DNA of 64,000 nucleotides from assembly GCF_005877885.1 (NCBI RefSeq), contig NZ_VCHY01000008.1, positions 1-64,000 of the forward strand. Reading direction: 5' to 3'. Origin of the DNA: Labilibacter sediminis (GTDB lineage: Bacteria; Bacteroidota; Bacteroidia; Bacteroidales; Marinilabiliaceae). Below, piece by piece: positions 25,993-35,519 of this stretch. The position numbers and the translations under genes are program-made. The first letter of the stretch is position 1; each line of letters begins with the position of its first letter. The notes under the pieces were generated by a model. The model was not told where the DNA came from. It did no database searches and worked only from the letters and a program-made list of their open reading frames with translations.

Positions 25993-26658
25993 TTAAGGTT
26001 TTACACCTCTAAGCATTTCTCTTTTTCCCGGAGGACCGGGTAAACGCTCCATTTTAAAGCCTACTTCCTGCATAGTTCTGCGCACCACTCCTTTTGCACA
26101 ATAAGTTGTGATAATACCTCCGGGAACAAGGGCTTCAAAGGCCTTGTTAAAAATTTCTCTGGTCCATAATTTAGGCTGAACATCCGGAGCAAAAGCATCA
26201 AAATAAATTAAATCATAACAAGGTTTTAACTCCACATCTTTAAAGTCGCATTGCATTTTAGTTATAAAAAAACCTTGTTTTACTTCCTGCTCCTTTTCCC
26301 ATTCTGTTTGATGCAACTCTTTATACAGCATAGCATACTTTTCTTCAAACAAACCTGAGTAATTAAGCTTTTCAACAATATCTAACTCAACCGGATATTT
26401 TTCCATGGTATGATAATGAACCTCCTTGTTTGTGCTATGAATTGCTGTAAGTAAAGCATTCAACCCTGTTCCAAACCCAAACTCTAATATATTTACCTGT
26501 GACTTGTTTACCTGGTTTAAACCTGCATCAATAAATACATGCAGCGCTTCATTTACCGCGCCATGAACAGAATGGTAATGTTCATCTAATTCCGCAACAT
26601 ATAAGGTATGTGATCCGTCACGAGATGTTTTAATTTCTACTTTCTTTTTATCATCCAT
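25993..26658 (-). CDS. mnmD: tRNA mnm5s2U34 methyltransferase MnmD
   Basis: This SAM-dependent enzyme converts nm5U34 to mnm5U34 in tRNA wobble positions. The 221 residues correspond to the stand-alone MnmD form without the MnmC oxidase half. Motifs: TSRDGSHTLY, EHYHSVHGAVNEALHVFI, ILEFGFGTGLNAL (SAM motif I), IYFDAFAPDVQPKLW, TYCAKGVVRR and the C-terminal LPGPPGKREMLR. It is divergent from dinB. Confidence 0.93.
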   Translation of the reverse strand: MDDKKKVEIKTSRDGSHTLYVAELDEHYHSVHGAVNEALHVFIDAGLNQVNKSQVNILEFGFGTGLNALLTAIHSTNKEVHYHTMEKYPVELDIVEKLNYSGLFEEKYAMLYKELHQTEWEKEQEVKQGFFITKMQCDFKDVELKPCYDLIYFDAFAPDVQPKLWTREIFNKAFEALVPGGIITTYCAKGVVRRTMQEVGFKMERLPGPPGKREMLRGVKP

Positions 26659-26721
26659 TATAACAAATAATATTGTGCGAATTTAGGAGCAATTTTTTAA
26701 GGTGCAAAAACATTATTTAGC

Positions 26722-26752
26722 TTGGGTAGATAAAGTATTAGCGTTATACTTG
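26722..26752 (+). promoter_or_regulatory. Promoter of dinB
   Basis: -33 TTG (26722-26724), a 20-bp spacer, and -7 TATACTTG (one mismatch). The start point would fall near 26759, 20 nt before the GTG start, which supports that start. Confidence 0.55.
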
Positions 26753-26778
26753 CAAAAGTAGGTGATAAAAACAATGAT

Positions 26779-27861
26779 GTGGAAGATAAGGAAGTAGTAC
26801 GGAAAATAATTCATATAGATATGGATGCTTTTTTCGCTTCGGTTGAACAACGCGACTTCCCTGAGCTGAGAGGTAAACCTGTTGCTGTTGGGGGTAATTC
26901 GGAACGAGGAGTTATTGCTGCTGCCAGTTACGAGGCCAGAAAATATGGAGTTTACTCTGCCATGCCCACGCAAATAGCCTTAAAAAAATGTCCACATCTT
27001 ATATTTAAACCTCATCGCTTTGATGTATACAAAGCTGTTTCTGCGCAGGTGATGAATATACTGCATGAATATACCGACCTGGTTGAGCCCTTAAGTATTG
27101 ACGAGGCATTTTTAGATGTAACCAGTAATAAAAAAAATCTTAAGTCAGCTACGTTAATTGCACAGGAAATAAAAAACCTAATATACGAAACAACCCAACT
27201 AACAGCTTCTGCCGGAATTAGTACCAACAAGTTTTTGGCTAAAATTGCATCCGATCAGGATAAACCTAATGGTTTATTTGTAATTAAGCCCAACGAAATT
27301 CTTCCTTTTATAGAACAGCTTCCCATTAAAGATTTTTTTGGCGTAGGCAAAAAGACCGCTGTAAGAATGAATCAACTGGGTATCTACTTTGGTAAAGATT
27401 TACAGAAATGGAGTTTAAACGGTCTTGTAAAACACTTTGGTAAAGCAGGAAGTTTTTTTTACTCCATTGCTAAAGGCATAGACAACAGACCTGTTGTACC
27501 TAACAGAATAAGAAAGTCGATAGGTATGGAAAATACTTTTATGCACGACTTAAATACTGAAGAAGAGCGCAACGCAGAATTGCAAACCATTATTGAAGGT
27601 TTGTGGAGACGTATTTCAAAGGCAGACAAAAAGGGAAGAACCTTAACGCTGAAAGTTAAGTTTAACGACTTTAAACAACAAACTCACGGTAAAACTTTGT
27701 TGCACAAAATTGATTCTATTGAATTACTTTCGTCCCTGGCCGGGCAACTAATAAAGGAGGTTGACTTTCAAAAGCCGATCAGGTTAATGGGATTGAGCAT
27801 TTCTAACCTTGAAGATCCTGAATCCCATAAACCCTTACAACTAACTATTGATTTTGATTAA
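26779..27861 (+). CDS. dinB: DNA polymerase IV (Y-family)
   Basis: This translesion polymerase has HIDMDAFFASVEQRD (catalytic Asp residues), GNSERGVIAAASYEARKYGV, SIDEAFLDVT (second catalytic pair), TASAGISTNKFLAKIASD, GVGKKTAVRMN (HhH) and a little-finger domain beginning near 240 (RKSIGMENTFMHDL). It starts with GTG; the first in-frame ATG (26821) would cut into the conserved HIDMDAFF motif. No beta-clamp-binding motif is obvious at the C-terminus (LTIDFD). It is divergent from mnmD. Confidence 0.95.
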   Translation: MEDKEVVRKIIHIDMDAFFASVEQRDFPELRGKPVAVGGNSERGVIAAASYEARKYGVYSAMPTQIALKKCPHLIFKPHRFDVYKAVSAQVMNILHEYTDLVEPLSIDEAFLDVTSNKKNLKSATLIAQEIKNLIYETTQLTASAGISTNKFLAKIASDQDKPNGLFVIKPNEILPFIEQLPIKDFFGVGKKTAVRMNQLGIYFGKDLQKWSLNGLVKHFGKAGSFFYSIAKGIDNRPVVPNRIRKSIGMENTFMHDLNTEEERNAELQTIIEGLWRRISKADKKGRTLTLKVKFNDFKQQTHGKTLLHKIDSIELLSSLAGQLIKEVDFQKPIRLMGLSISNLEDPESHKPLQLTIDFD

Positions 27862-27904
27862 ATTTGAGGTCTTTTCTTCTCAAAACTTAAACACTTTGCA
27901 AAAG

Positions 27905-28183
27905 TTATAGCGCTTGAATTTTATCTAATAATTCAACCGATTTATCCATTAAATCCTTGCGCAACTTCTGATAAAAAGCCTTTACTAATTTTGGATTATC
28001 CTTTCCATCAGGATGATTTGCTCTGGCAATAAATTCGTTTCGCATTGATACTGCTTCAACCAGTACAGGTGATAATTCTTCTTCCTTAATATTCTCCATT
28101 AAGGTTAATTTTAAATACCCCTGAGTTACTATTTCTGATGCTAAATAGTTTATATCCTTTTTTAGTTCTCTTAGATTTGCCAT
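27905..28183 (-). CDS. Conserved hypothetical helical protein
   Basis: The 92-residue, mostly alpha-helical, soluble protein has no motif I recognise. Charged heptad-like stretches (LRELKKDINYLASEI, then FYQKLRKDLMDKSVELLDKI) suggest a helical bundle. It converges with dinB and stands alone. Confidence 0.7.
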   Translation of the reverse strand: MANLRELKKDINYLASEIVTQGYLKLTLMENIKEEELSPVLVEAVSMRNEFIARANHPDGKDNPKLVKAFYQKLRKDLMDKSVELLDKIQAL

Positions 28184-28516
28184 GATTTTATTTCTTTAAT
28201 AATATTATGAAATATTTCTTTTGCAATATACATTAAATTTCAATAGGCACAGCTTAGTTATGCAACTACAGTTTGCTTAAATACCAGAGAGCACACGCAA
28301 ACACGCATACAATTACTTATTAATCTTAATCCGCCAATAAGTCGTGTTTATAAAATATTAGCTTCACTTGACGGTATATTTAGTTTTTAAGTAAACATAT
28401 TCCTTAAATTTAAATCTTATAAAACATTAAAGGGGTGTCTGCACCATTGCCTGTGCAAAAACATATTTTTTTATAAACATGTATGACACCACTCATCTAT
28501 GATATAAAAACAAAGA
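28184..28516 (+). other. 333-bp intergenic region with a two-stem structure
   Basis: Mostly AT-rich. At 28434-28490, an outer stem (GGTGTC/GACACC) encloses an inner hairpin (TGCAC/GTGCA, 28440-28457), ending 26 bp before the ArsC-like ATG. No known riboswitch signature is recognised. Confidence 0.35.
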
Positions 28517-28915
28517 TTGATGAAGAAGATATACTACTTGTCAACATGTACAACTTGCCGAAGAATAATAAAAGAGGTTGCTCCTGACAACACTTTTGTT
28601 TTACAGGATATTAAAGTTGAACCAATTACAAGTGGACAATTAGATGAAATATATAAAATTTCGGGTAGTTACCAAAGCATTTTTAATAAACAAGCGCGAA
28701 AATACAGAGAGATGAGTTTACATACTAAATCGCTCACAGAAGAAGAAATGCGCGATTTAATACTTGGTGAGTATACCTTTTTAAAGCGTCCGATTTTTAT
28801 TATCGATCACAAAGTATTTATTGGCAACAACCGTAAGGTTGTCAATGAATTAAACACTTACATGCAATTCAAAAAAAGATCATCAAATAAAATTAACTAT
28901 CAAGCCAGCCTTTAA
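28517..28915 (+). CDS. ArsC/Spx-family thioredoxin-fold protein
   Basis: The 132 residues begin with a beta strand and the CTTC redox motif (YYLSTCTTCRRII), followed by LQDIKVEPIT, QSIFNKQARKYREM, DLILGEYTFLKRPIFII and VFIGN, which is the ArsC/Spx layout. Most such proteins in this phylum are annotated as arsenate reductase or YffB/Spx-like; substrate uncertain, and no ars operon is nearby. Its last 23 bp overlap the converging LytTR gene. Confidence 0.82.
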   Translation: MMKKIYYLSTCTTCRRIIKEVAPDNTFVLQDIKVEPITSGQLDEIYKISGSYQSIFNKQARKYREMSLHTKSLTEEEMRDLILGEYTFLKRPIFIIDHKVFIGNNRKVVNELNTYMQFKKRSSNKINYQASL

Positions 28916-29669
28916 ACACAGAAGCTTTTGCTCTACTTATTACAAACTTTTCATCCAGCTGTGGTAAAAGCTTAACGACTAATTTCCCTCCAAAATAATT
29001 TTCGAGTGAATGGATTGCTTTTAAGTTAACAATAGCCTGCCTGTTTGCTCTAATAAACATCGCGGGATCTAATTCCTCTTCAAGCTTATCCAGGGTGAAG
29101 TTAACAATTGACTGCTTTCCTTCAAAAGTTACGATATAAGTTAATTTTGATTCAAAATAAATATATGCCACTTCTTCTACCGGTATTGCAAAATATGCGT
29201 CGCGCTTTGAAACCAAAAACCTTTTCCTATAAGTAACCTCCCCTTCTTTAATGCTTTTTAAAATATTTTTATAATCTATTGTTTCCTGCTGACGATTATC
29301 TACCAGCTTTATAATATTTTCAAGTTTTTCGATTGCTGCTTGCAAAACCGACTCTTTTATAGGCTTTAAAATATAGTCTATACTGTTGAGTTTAAAGGCT
29401 TTTACAGCATACTCATCGTAAGCAGTGGTGAAAATGATTGCACTTTCTACTTTAATTTTTTCGAATATAGAAAAGCTAATACCGTCCGATAATTGAATAT
29501 CCAGAAATATTAAATTAGGATGTTCATTATTCTCTAACCACTCAACAGTATCTGCAATGCTATCAAATATCCCAAGAATATTCCATTCAGGTCTGAGTTC
29601 CTTTATCATGCCCTCCAGCATTTGGGCACTTAACATTTCATCTTCTACTATTATCGTATTAAAAGCCAT
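28893..29669 (-). CDS. LytTR-family response regulator
   Basis: A receiver domain (about 1-120) has NTIIVEDEMLSAQML, NLIFLDIQLSDGISFSI (phospho-Asp), IIFTTAYDEYAVKAF and YILKPI. A LytTR DNA-binding domain (about 150-258) shows RFLVSKRDAYFAIPVEEVAY, FIRANRQAIVNL and FVISRAKASVFKGWL. It is 56 bp downstream of its cognate LytS-like kinase. The RND efflux operon upstream on the same strand is a plausible target. Confidence 0.93.
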   Translation of the reverse strand: MAFNTIIVEDEMLSAQMLEGMIKELRPEWNILGIFDSIADTVEWLENNEHPNLIFLDIQLSDGISFSIFEKIKVESAIIFTTAYDEYAVKAFKLNSIDYILKPIKESVLQAAIEKLENIIKLVDNRQQETIDYKNILKSIKEGEVTYRKRFLVSKRDAYFAIPVEEVAYIYFESKLTYIVTFEGKQSIVNFTLDKLEEELDPAMFIRANRQAIVNLKAIHSLENYFGGKLVVKLLPQLDEKFVISRAKASVFKGWLDS

Positions 29670-29725
29670 TACTATAATTTTATATAATTAATCCAATAAC
29701 CTGAATTCGATTAGATTTTTAGAAT

Positions 29726-30826
29726 TCAGATTATTAAGGGAATCTCTACCCTAAATGTTGATTCATTCTCAATGATTCGATACTCCTCATCGGTTAAAAT
29801 TTTTAGTCGCTTACCTAAATTTGACAATCCTGTTTTAGTAGAATAAGTGGTTTCTTTTAGTTGTTTGTTGTTGGCTACAAAAAGATAACCTTCATTGATC
29901 CCAATATGAATGGCCAATGGTCTTGTTCGGGACGTGATGTTATGCTTAATGGCATTTTCTACCAATATCTGCAAACTTAAATGCGGCACTTTTTTACTCA
30001 TCGATTCATCATCCACGTCAATTTTTACACATAGTCCATCTCCTATGCGGGCCATATGCAAAGTGGTATATGCATGCAAAAATTTTAACTCCTCCTTAAG
30101 GGTAATTACAGCTTGTCCTTCGCTATTTAAAACATAGCGATATACATCGGTAAAGTTCTCTGCAAAATCAATGGCCTTATCTTTATCTGTTCGGATAATG
30201 GCAATCAAGGTACTTAGGTTATTAAATAAAAAATGGGGATTCAGCTGGTCATGCAAAATCTTGTAATCGCTCATCAGCTTATCCTGCTTTAACTTTTCAT
30301 TTTCATCTTTGAAGTAATTTAAGCTTTTATGAAAATTATGGGCAATAATGAGTACCACATAAATGATCATGTACAATACACCAATAGTAAACGCCAGGTT
30401 ATACTTTTCAGGATCCTTAACCAATTCTTTACTAAGAACAATTGGCTCTACCACATCCATGAATTGCTTTAAAACAAGCAACCAGACAATCGCAACCCCC
30501 ATTAAAAGCGTTACTCTTTTCCGGACTTCAAGATGCCATGGATAACGCCTGCCTAAAAGTTTATCGAAGAAAAACAAGCCCTCAGAAAAAAGAAAAAAAG
30601 TAAACATGGTAAACAACAGGTTATCCCACAATAACGGCACTCCAATCATGATTAATTTATATACCACTAAATGAAAAGATATTCCCATCAGTAAAATAAA
30701 AACAACCCTGCGCTTAATAGACACAAAATCTTCCTTATGCAGTTTTCGCCAATTTTTACATCTTTGGTTAAACTTTTGAATGCTCTCTTTATTTTCTATT
30801 TCAATACTATCCTGTTCCATAACCAT
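29726..30826 (-). CDS. LytS-like sensor histidine kinase (His_kinase/PF06580 type)
   Basis: Four probable TM segments lie between about 42 and 165 (RVVFILLMGISFHLVV, LLFTMFTFFLFSEGLFF, LLMGVAIVWLLVL, TIGVLYMIIYVVLIIA). The phospho-acceptor block is LHDQLNPHFLFNNLSTLIA (His about 199), followed by a degenerate ATPase domain with LSLQILVENAIKHN (N box) and TGLSNLGKRL. It pairs with the LytTR regulator downstream. A TATTTTTG -7 box lies at 30880-30873 without a clear -33. Confidence 0.92.
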   Translation of the reverse strand: MVMEQDSIEIENKESIQKFNQRCKNWRKLHKEDFVSIKRRVVFILLMGISFHLVVYKLIMIGVPLLWDNLLFTMFTFFLFSEGLFFFDKLLGRRYPWHLEVRKRVTLLMGVAIVWLLVLKQFMDVVEPIVLSKELVKDPEKYNLAFTIGVLYMIIYVVLIIAHNFHKSLNYFKDENEKLKQDKLMSDYKILHDQLNPHFLFNNLSTLIAIIRTDKDKAIDFAENFTDVYRYVLNSEGQAVITLKEELKFLHAYTTLHMARIGDGLCVKIDVDDESMSKKVPHLSLQILVENAIKHNITSRTRPLAIHIGINEGYLFVANNKQLKETTYSTKTGLSNLGKRLKILTDEEYRIIENESTFRVEIPLII

Positions 30827-31034
30827 TAAAAACTCAAAAATAGGAACCTTTTGTCAATTATTGAATCAATACCAAAAATACCATGAAATGATTGATATAA
30901 ATTCATTCTTTTGTGGTTTTTACTTCGTCATAAAATATCAACGTAGCTATGGCTATGCTTCTATTTTATTCCTTGTAGAAACACAAAATAGTTAAATTTA
31001 TTTATCTATCATTTCATAATACATTTGGTATAAT

Positions 31035-31096
31035 TATCCCCAACCTTGATGAATAACTAAAATGTTGAAAAATAAATATTCTTCATGTTGGGGATA
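31035..31096. repeat. Inverted repeat between the RND-TolC operon and the LytS/LytTR genes
   Basis: TATCCCCAAC (31035-31044) and GTTGGGGATA (31087-31096) are perfect inverted copies 42 nt apart; similarity extends inward through GATGAATA/TATTCTTC. It lies downstream of tolC and upstream of the kinase promoter region. It may be an operator pair or an mRNA structure. Confidence 0.6.
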
Positions 31097-31113
31097 TACA
31101 CATAACAAAGTTC

Positions 31114-32454
31114 TTACAATTGTCCTATTGCTTTTTGATATCTTGTTTTAAGAATTTCAAATTCTGTTAAAGCCGAAATTTCCTGTGCAAGGGCATTTTG
31201 CCATGCCGCCTGAGCATTCAGCAAATCTGTTGTTGTATTTAAGCCTACTTCAAAACTCACTTCTGTTTCTTCTAGAGACTCTTGTGCTTCCTGCTTATTT
31301 TTTTGTGATAAAAGCACATACTCATATCCTTCCTGCAATTTAATCATTACCTGCTGAACTTCTAATTGCAACATATCCTGTGTGTCACTATAGTTTAAAC
31401 GGGCTCTTTCAACACGTGATTTCGCAACTGTTTTTTTATGTTTCTTCTCATTCCAATGAAAAATCGGAATAGAAAGAGATGCTCCCACAGCAAAATTCCC
31501 CTGATCCAATAAGTCTCCAACTTTATAATGTTGGTATCCTACCTGAGCACCCAATTGTGGCAAAAAATCGGCATTAACCAATTTCTTTTGATAATTTGAT
31601 AACTCTATTTGACCATCCAGAATCTTTAATTCCTGACGTTCGGCCATTGCGGTACTAATACCATTGCTCAAATCAGGTAAAGCTATATTTTCCTTTACGC
31701 CTTCTGTAATCTGAATTTGCGTATCTAACGAAACTCCGATAATGCGACAAAGGTTCATTTGCATAATCCTATAACCATTACGTGCTCTTAACAGGTTTAA
31801 CTCAGCATCATTTTTTTGAACAATTACCTTTAACTGCTCACTTTTGGGCACTAATCCTAATTCATAGGAATCATTTAATGTTGCAGCTAAACTATCCAGC
31901 ATTAATACATACTTTTCAGATAAAGTGACATTTTCGCGCATGGCCACCAGGTTCCAGTATGCCTCATCGGTATTTAAGATTACCTCTGCTTTTTGCAATT
32001 GAAAAGCCTGCTCACTTATTTCTACTCCGGTAGTAGCCATTTTGTTAGCCAGCCTAACTTGACCTCCCGCATAAATGGGTTGTGTTAAATTAACACCTCC
32101 CGATAAAATTGATAAGTCTTCTGTTTCAAGCACCATTCCAGGAAACAAGGCATCACTTGGCACATTGGGGTCAGAAGCTGAAGGAAATGTCATACCCGGA
32201 ATTGTATTGTCCTCCATTCCCGGATAGTACATAGCTGAACCTGAAGCTGCTAAATTAGGAAGGTAGTTTGTAAAGGCTTCCTTTTTTTGTGCCTCTGCTT
32301 CTACCTTTTTCAATGCTGATACTTTCAATGTTTTATTATACTCTATGGCTAAATCGCGACTTTCTTGCAGTGAAAGGGTCTTTTGCCCCTCTGCCTGTAT
32401 CAAAAACACAAAAAGCGTGACTAGTGATATAATTGGTTTTATATAATTCATCAT
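31114..32454 (-). CDS. TolC-family outer membrane efflux protein
   Basis: A signal peptide (about 1-23, ending AEGQ) precedes two coiled-coil/beta repeats of the OEP family: LSLQESRDLAIEYNKTLKVS, AGGQVRLANKMATTGVEIS, EAYWNLVAMRENVTLSEKYV, LLRARNGYRIMQMNLCRIIG and the second-half LQLEVQQVMIKLQEG and VGLNTTTDLLNAQAAWQNA. It forms the outer-membrane duct of the pump. It is the third gene of the operon, 17 bp after the RND gene. Confidence 0.94.
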   Translation of the reverse strand: MMNYIKPIISLVTLFVFLIQAEGQKTLSLQESRDLAIEYNKTLKVSALKKVEAEAQKKEAFTNYLPNLAASGSAMYYPGMEDNTIPGMTFPSASDPNVPSDALFPGMVLETEDLSILSGGVNLTQPIYAGGQVRLANKMATTGVEISEQAFQLQKAEVILNTDEAYWNLVAMRENVTLSEKYVLMLDSLAATLNDSYELGLVPKSEQLKVIVQKNDAELNLLRARNGYRIMQMNLCRIIGVSLDTQIQITEGVKENIALPDLSNGISTAMAERQELKILDGQIELSNYQKKLVNADFLPQLGAQVGYQHYKVGDLLDQGNFAVGASLSIPIFHWNEKKHKKTVAKSRVERARLNYSDTQDMLQLEVQQVMIKLQEGYEYVLLSQKNKQEAQESLEETEVSFEVGLNTTTDLLNAQAAWQNALAQEISALTEFEILKTRYQKAIGQL

Positions 32455-32471
32455 CGTTATAAATTTTCTAA

Positions 32472-35400
32472 TTAGTCGTGCAACACTTTTGTATTAACCC
32501 TATAAAAAATAGCATACATAACAGGTACTACAAATAAGGTAACTAATGAACCTATCAATAAACCAAACATGATTGCCACAGCCATTCCTTTAAACATGAC
32601 ATCAAATAACAACGGAATCATTCCTAAAATAGTAGTTAATGAAGCCATCATAACCGGACGTAAACGTGATATGGTGGAATTAACTATTGCTTTAAGCTGT
32701 CCTGTTCCTTGTTTTATTTCGTCATTGATTTCATCCAATAAAACAATGGCATTTTTAATCATCATACCAATTAAACCAAGCGTACCAATAATGCCCATAA
32801 AACCAAACGGCACTCCCATAACATGATGGCCAACAGCTACTCCTATTAATGCCATAGGCACAACACTCATCACAATAATAGGCTGCTTAAAGTTGTTGAA
32901 TAGCAATATTAATATGAGCACCATTATACCCAAGGCCAATGGCAATAAGGCAAACAGGTTTTCATTGGCTTCTGTACTATCCTTATGATCTCCCAACCAT
33001 TGCAACTCATAACTATGTGGTAATTCAATAGCCTCAATTTTAGCTCTCACCTCAGTAAATAATTCCGGCGCAGTATATCCCGGCTTTGGATCGCACTGTG
33101 CTTTGATGGCACGCACCCCATTATATCGTAATACCAACTGCTCTTCATGATCTATATGAATTGAATCAATAAGCTGTCCCAAAGGCACACTCTCCATTCC
33201 ATTGCTCCATACCGGAATAGCTTCCATATTTTGAATATTATCACCAATAGGAGCTTCCATCTTTAAAACAACAGGCAAGGTATTTACTCCCTGATACAAT
33301 AAACCTACAGGTAACCCATTAGAAGCTACTGCCAAAGAGTTGGCTACATCGCTTCGTGAAATACCCTGAAGGCGTGCTTGCTCTACAGAATATGATGGCG
33401 TAATTACTTTAGCCTGATTTTTCCAATTATCTGTAACAACAGCTGTTTTTGGATTGCTTCGCATGATATCTTTAGCCTGATTGGCTAAATCATGAAGAAC
33501 TGCAGGGTCCGGACCTGAGAACTTAGCCTCCACCAAATACTCGGCAAAGATTGGACTATAAGTTCTGGCACGTACAAAAGCCTGAGGGTAGTTTTTATTC
33601 AAATAATCCAAAATTTTAGCAGAGGTCACTTTTGATGCTTCGAAATCGGTGGCATCAATAATCAACTCTCCGTAATTACTATTTAATGTGGTCATTGGGC
33701 GAAGCAAAGTATACCTCGCCGGCGTTTGTCCTAATGAAGTAACCACCTTATGAATATCATCCCATGTACTAATCTCTTGTTGTACCTCTTCTAAATCTTT
33801 TTCTACCTGATAAATATCTCCACCGCGTGGAAGCCAATACTCAATAACATATTGGTTATAATCTAAAGCAGGGAAAAACTCGTTTTTCACAAACTTAAAC
33901 GACCATATTGAAGCGATAAGAATCAAGCCGGTAACAATGGCAAATCCTGTTTTATGCCACAACATAACCTTAATAGATTTTTTAAACCAGCGGTATATTC
34001 CATTGTTATACAAATTATCACCATCACCTTTGCTTTTCATTTTTGATCCGTAAAACCAATCGGCCATAAATGGTGTTTGCACCATGGCAAAAATCCAACT
34101 CAGGAAAAGCGAAATTGCCAACACAAAAAACAATGATTTAAGAAACTCCCCAGCAGCACCCGGAGAAAAACCAAGAGGCATAAAAGCCAAAATAGCAATT
34201 ATAGTTGCTCCCAATAAAGGCAGTGATGTTTTTTGCGCGGTATTAACAAAAGCCTTACTTCGCTTAACACCTTTCTTTAAATCTATTAATATACCATCAG
34301 CTACCACTATGGAGTTATCTACCAACATACCCATGGCTACAATAATGGCTGCTAAAGACACCCTTTGAAGCTCAATGTCAAAAGCCATCATAAAAATGAA
34401 TGTTCCTAAAATGGTAAATACCAAACCACTGGAAATCAACAACCCTGATCTTAATCCCATGGCAAAAAGCAGAACCACAATAACAATTAACACCGACTGA
34501 ACCAGGTTACTCATAAAACTTCTGATGGATTCACTCACCCTGTCAGGCTGAAAAAACACTTTGTTAATCTCAATTCCTGCCGGGATATTTTGCTTTAGTT
34601 CTTCTATTTTATTGTCGAATACCTCGCCTATCTCAATTAAGTTCACACCACTCTCTACTGCAATAGCCAGAGACATAGCCTTTTGTCCGTTATACTTAAA
34701 ATCGTTGCGCTTAGGTGTATAAAAAGAACGTTCTACTGTGGCAATCTCACCCAGAAGAAAAGATCCCCCTCCCGGCACTTGAACCAAGAGGTTTTTAATA
34801 TCGTCAATACTCTTAAACTTTGCTCCAACACTTAGCCTTATACGCTCCGACCCCACAACTACATCGCCGGGATTAACTATGGATGCCTGATCATTAATGG
34901 CCTGTGCTATTAACATAGGGTTGATACCTAAATCAGCAAATTTCTCAGATGAAAACTTAATATCCACAGTTTCCATTTGCTGACCGTATATCTCAATACG
35001 CTTAATATTTTCAACAAGCAGTAACTCCCTCTTTATATACTCTACATAATTATCCAGCTCTTTGTATGAATAACCGTCGGAACTTACTGAAACAAAGATT
35101 CCGTATACATCTCCAAAATCATCCAATACAATCGGGTCGCCTGCTCCTGCCGGCAAATCTGCTTTGACATCGTTTATCTTTCTACGTAAATGATCATACA
35201 GCTGAGGCATATCCGGTGTTCTGACCTCAGATTCAATATTAAGTGTAATTTCAGACATTCCCGGAAGAGAACGCGATTCAATAAAGTCAATATTCTCCAG
35301 CCTTTGAATGGCTTTTTCCAACACATCGGTCACTTCCAATTCTACCTCACTTGCCGAGGCTCCCTGGTAGGGTGTAATAATTACAGCCGATTTAACCGGT

Positions 35401-35519
35401 ATTTCCGGATCTTCGAGTTTACCCAGCGCATCAAAAGCAATGATACCACCAAATAACACTGCAAAAAGAAAGGAGGTAATAAACGCTTTCAGGTTTAATA
35501 CGTTTTGTAACATTTTCAT
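32472..35519 (-). CDS. RND efflux transporter, inner-membrane pump (AcrB/MMPL type)
   Basis: The 1015 residues show the HAE-RND layout: TM1 near 10-30, two large periplasmic loops and 12 TM overall. Motifs: PYQGASASEVELEVTDVLEK, VNPGDVVVG, AAIIVAMGMLVDNSIVVADG (TM4 with the proton-relay Asp), LGATIIAILAFMPLGFSPG, and in the second half GLIGMMIKNAIVLLDEIND and RLRPVMMASLTTILGMIPLL. The substrate is probably a hydrophobic drug or metabolite; the sequence does not say which. Its start overlaps the adaptor gene by 4 bp (ATGA). Confidence 0.95.
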   Translation of the reverse strand: MKMLQNVLNLKAFITSFLFAVLFGGIIAFDALGKLEDPEIPVKSAVIITPYQGASASEVELEVTDVLEKAIQRLENIDFIESRSLPGMSEITLNIESEVRTPDMPQLYDHLRRKINDVKADLPAGAGDPIVLDDFGDVYGIFVSVSSDGYSYKELDNYVEYIKRELLLVENIKRIEIYGQQMETVDIKFSSEKFADLGINPMLIAQAINDQASIVNPGDVVVGSERIRLSVGAKFKSIDDIKNLLVQVPGGGSFLLGEIATVERSFYTPKRNDFKYNGQKAMSLAIAVESGVNLIEIGEVFDNKIEELKQNIPAGIEINKVFFQPDRVSESIRSFMSNLVQSVLIVIVVLLFAMGLRSGLLISSGLVFTILGTFIFMMAFDIELQRVSLAAIIVAMGMLVDNSIVVADGILIDLKKGVKRSKAFVNTAQKTSLPLLGATIIAILAFMPLGFSPGAAGEFLKSLFFVLAISLFLSWIFAMVQTPFMADWFYGSKMKSKGDGDNLYNNGIYRWFKKSIKVMLWHKTGFAIVTGLILIASIWSFKFVKNEFFPALDYNQYVIEYWLPRGGDIYQVEKDLEEVQQEISTWDDIHKVVTSLGQTPARYTLLRPMTTLNSNYGELIIDATDFEASKVTSAKILDYLNKNYPQAFVRARTYSPIFAEYLVEAKFSGPDPAVLHDLANQAKDIMRSNPKTAVVTDNWKNQAKVITPSYSVEQARLQGISRSDVANSLAVASNGLPVGLLYQGVNTLPVVLKMEAPIGDNIQNMEAIPVWSNGMESVPLGQLIDSIHIDHEEQLVLRYNGVRAIKAQCDPKPGYTAPELFTEVRAKIEAIELPHSYELQWLGDHKDSTEANENLFALLPLALGIMVLILILLFNNFKQPIIVMSVVPMALIGVAVGHHVMGVPFGFMGIIGTLGLIGMMIKNAIVLLDEINDEIKQGTGQLKAIVNSTISRLRPVMMASLTTILGMIPLLFDVMFKGMAVAIMFGLLIGSLVTLFVVPVMYAIFYRVNTKVLHD

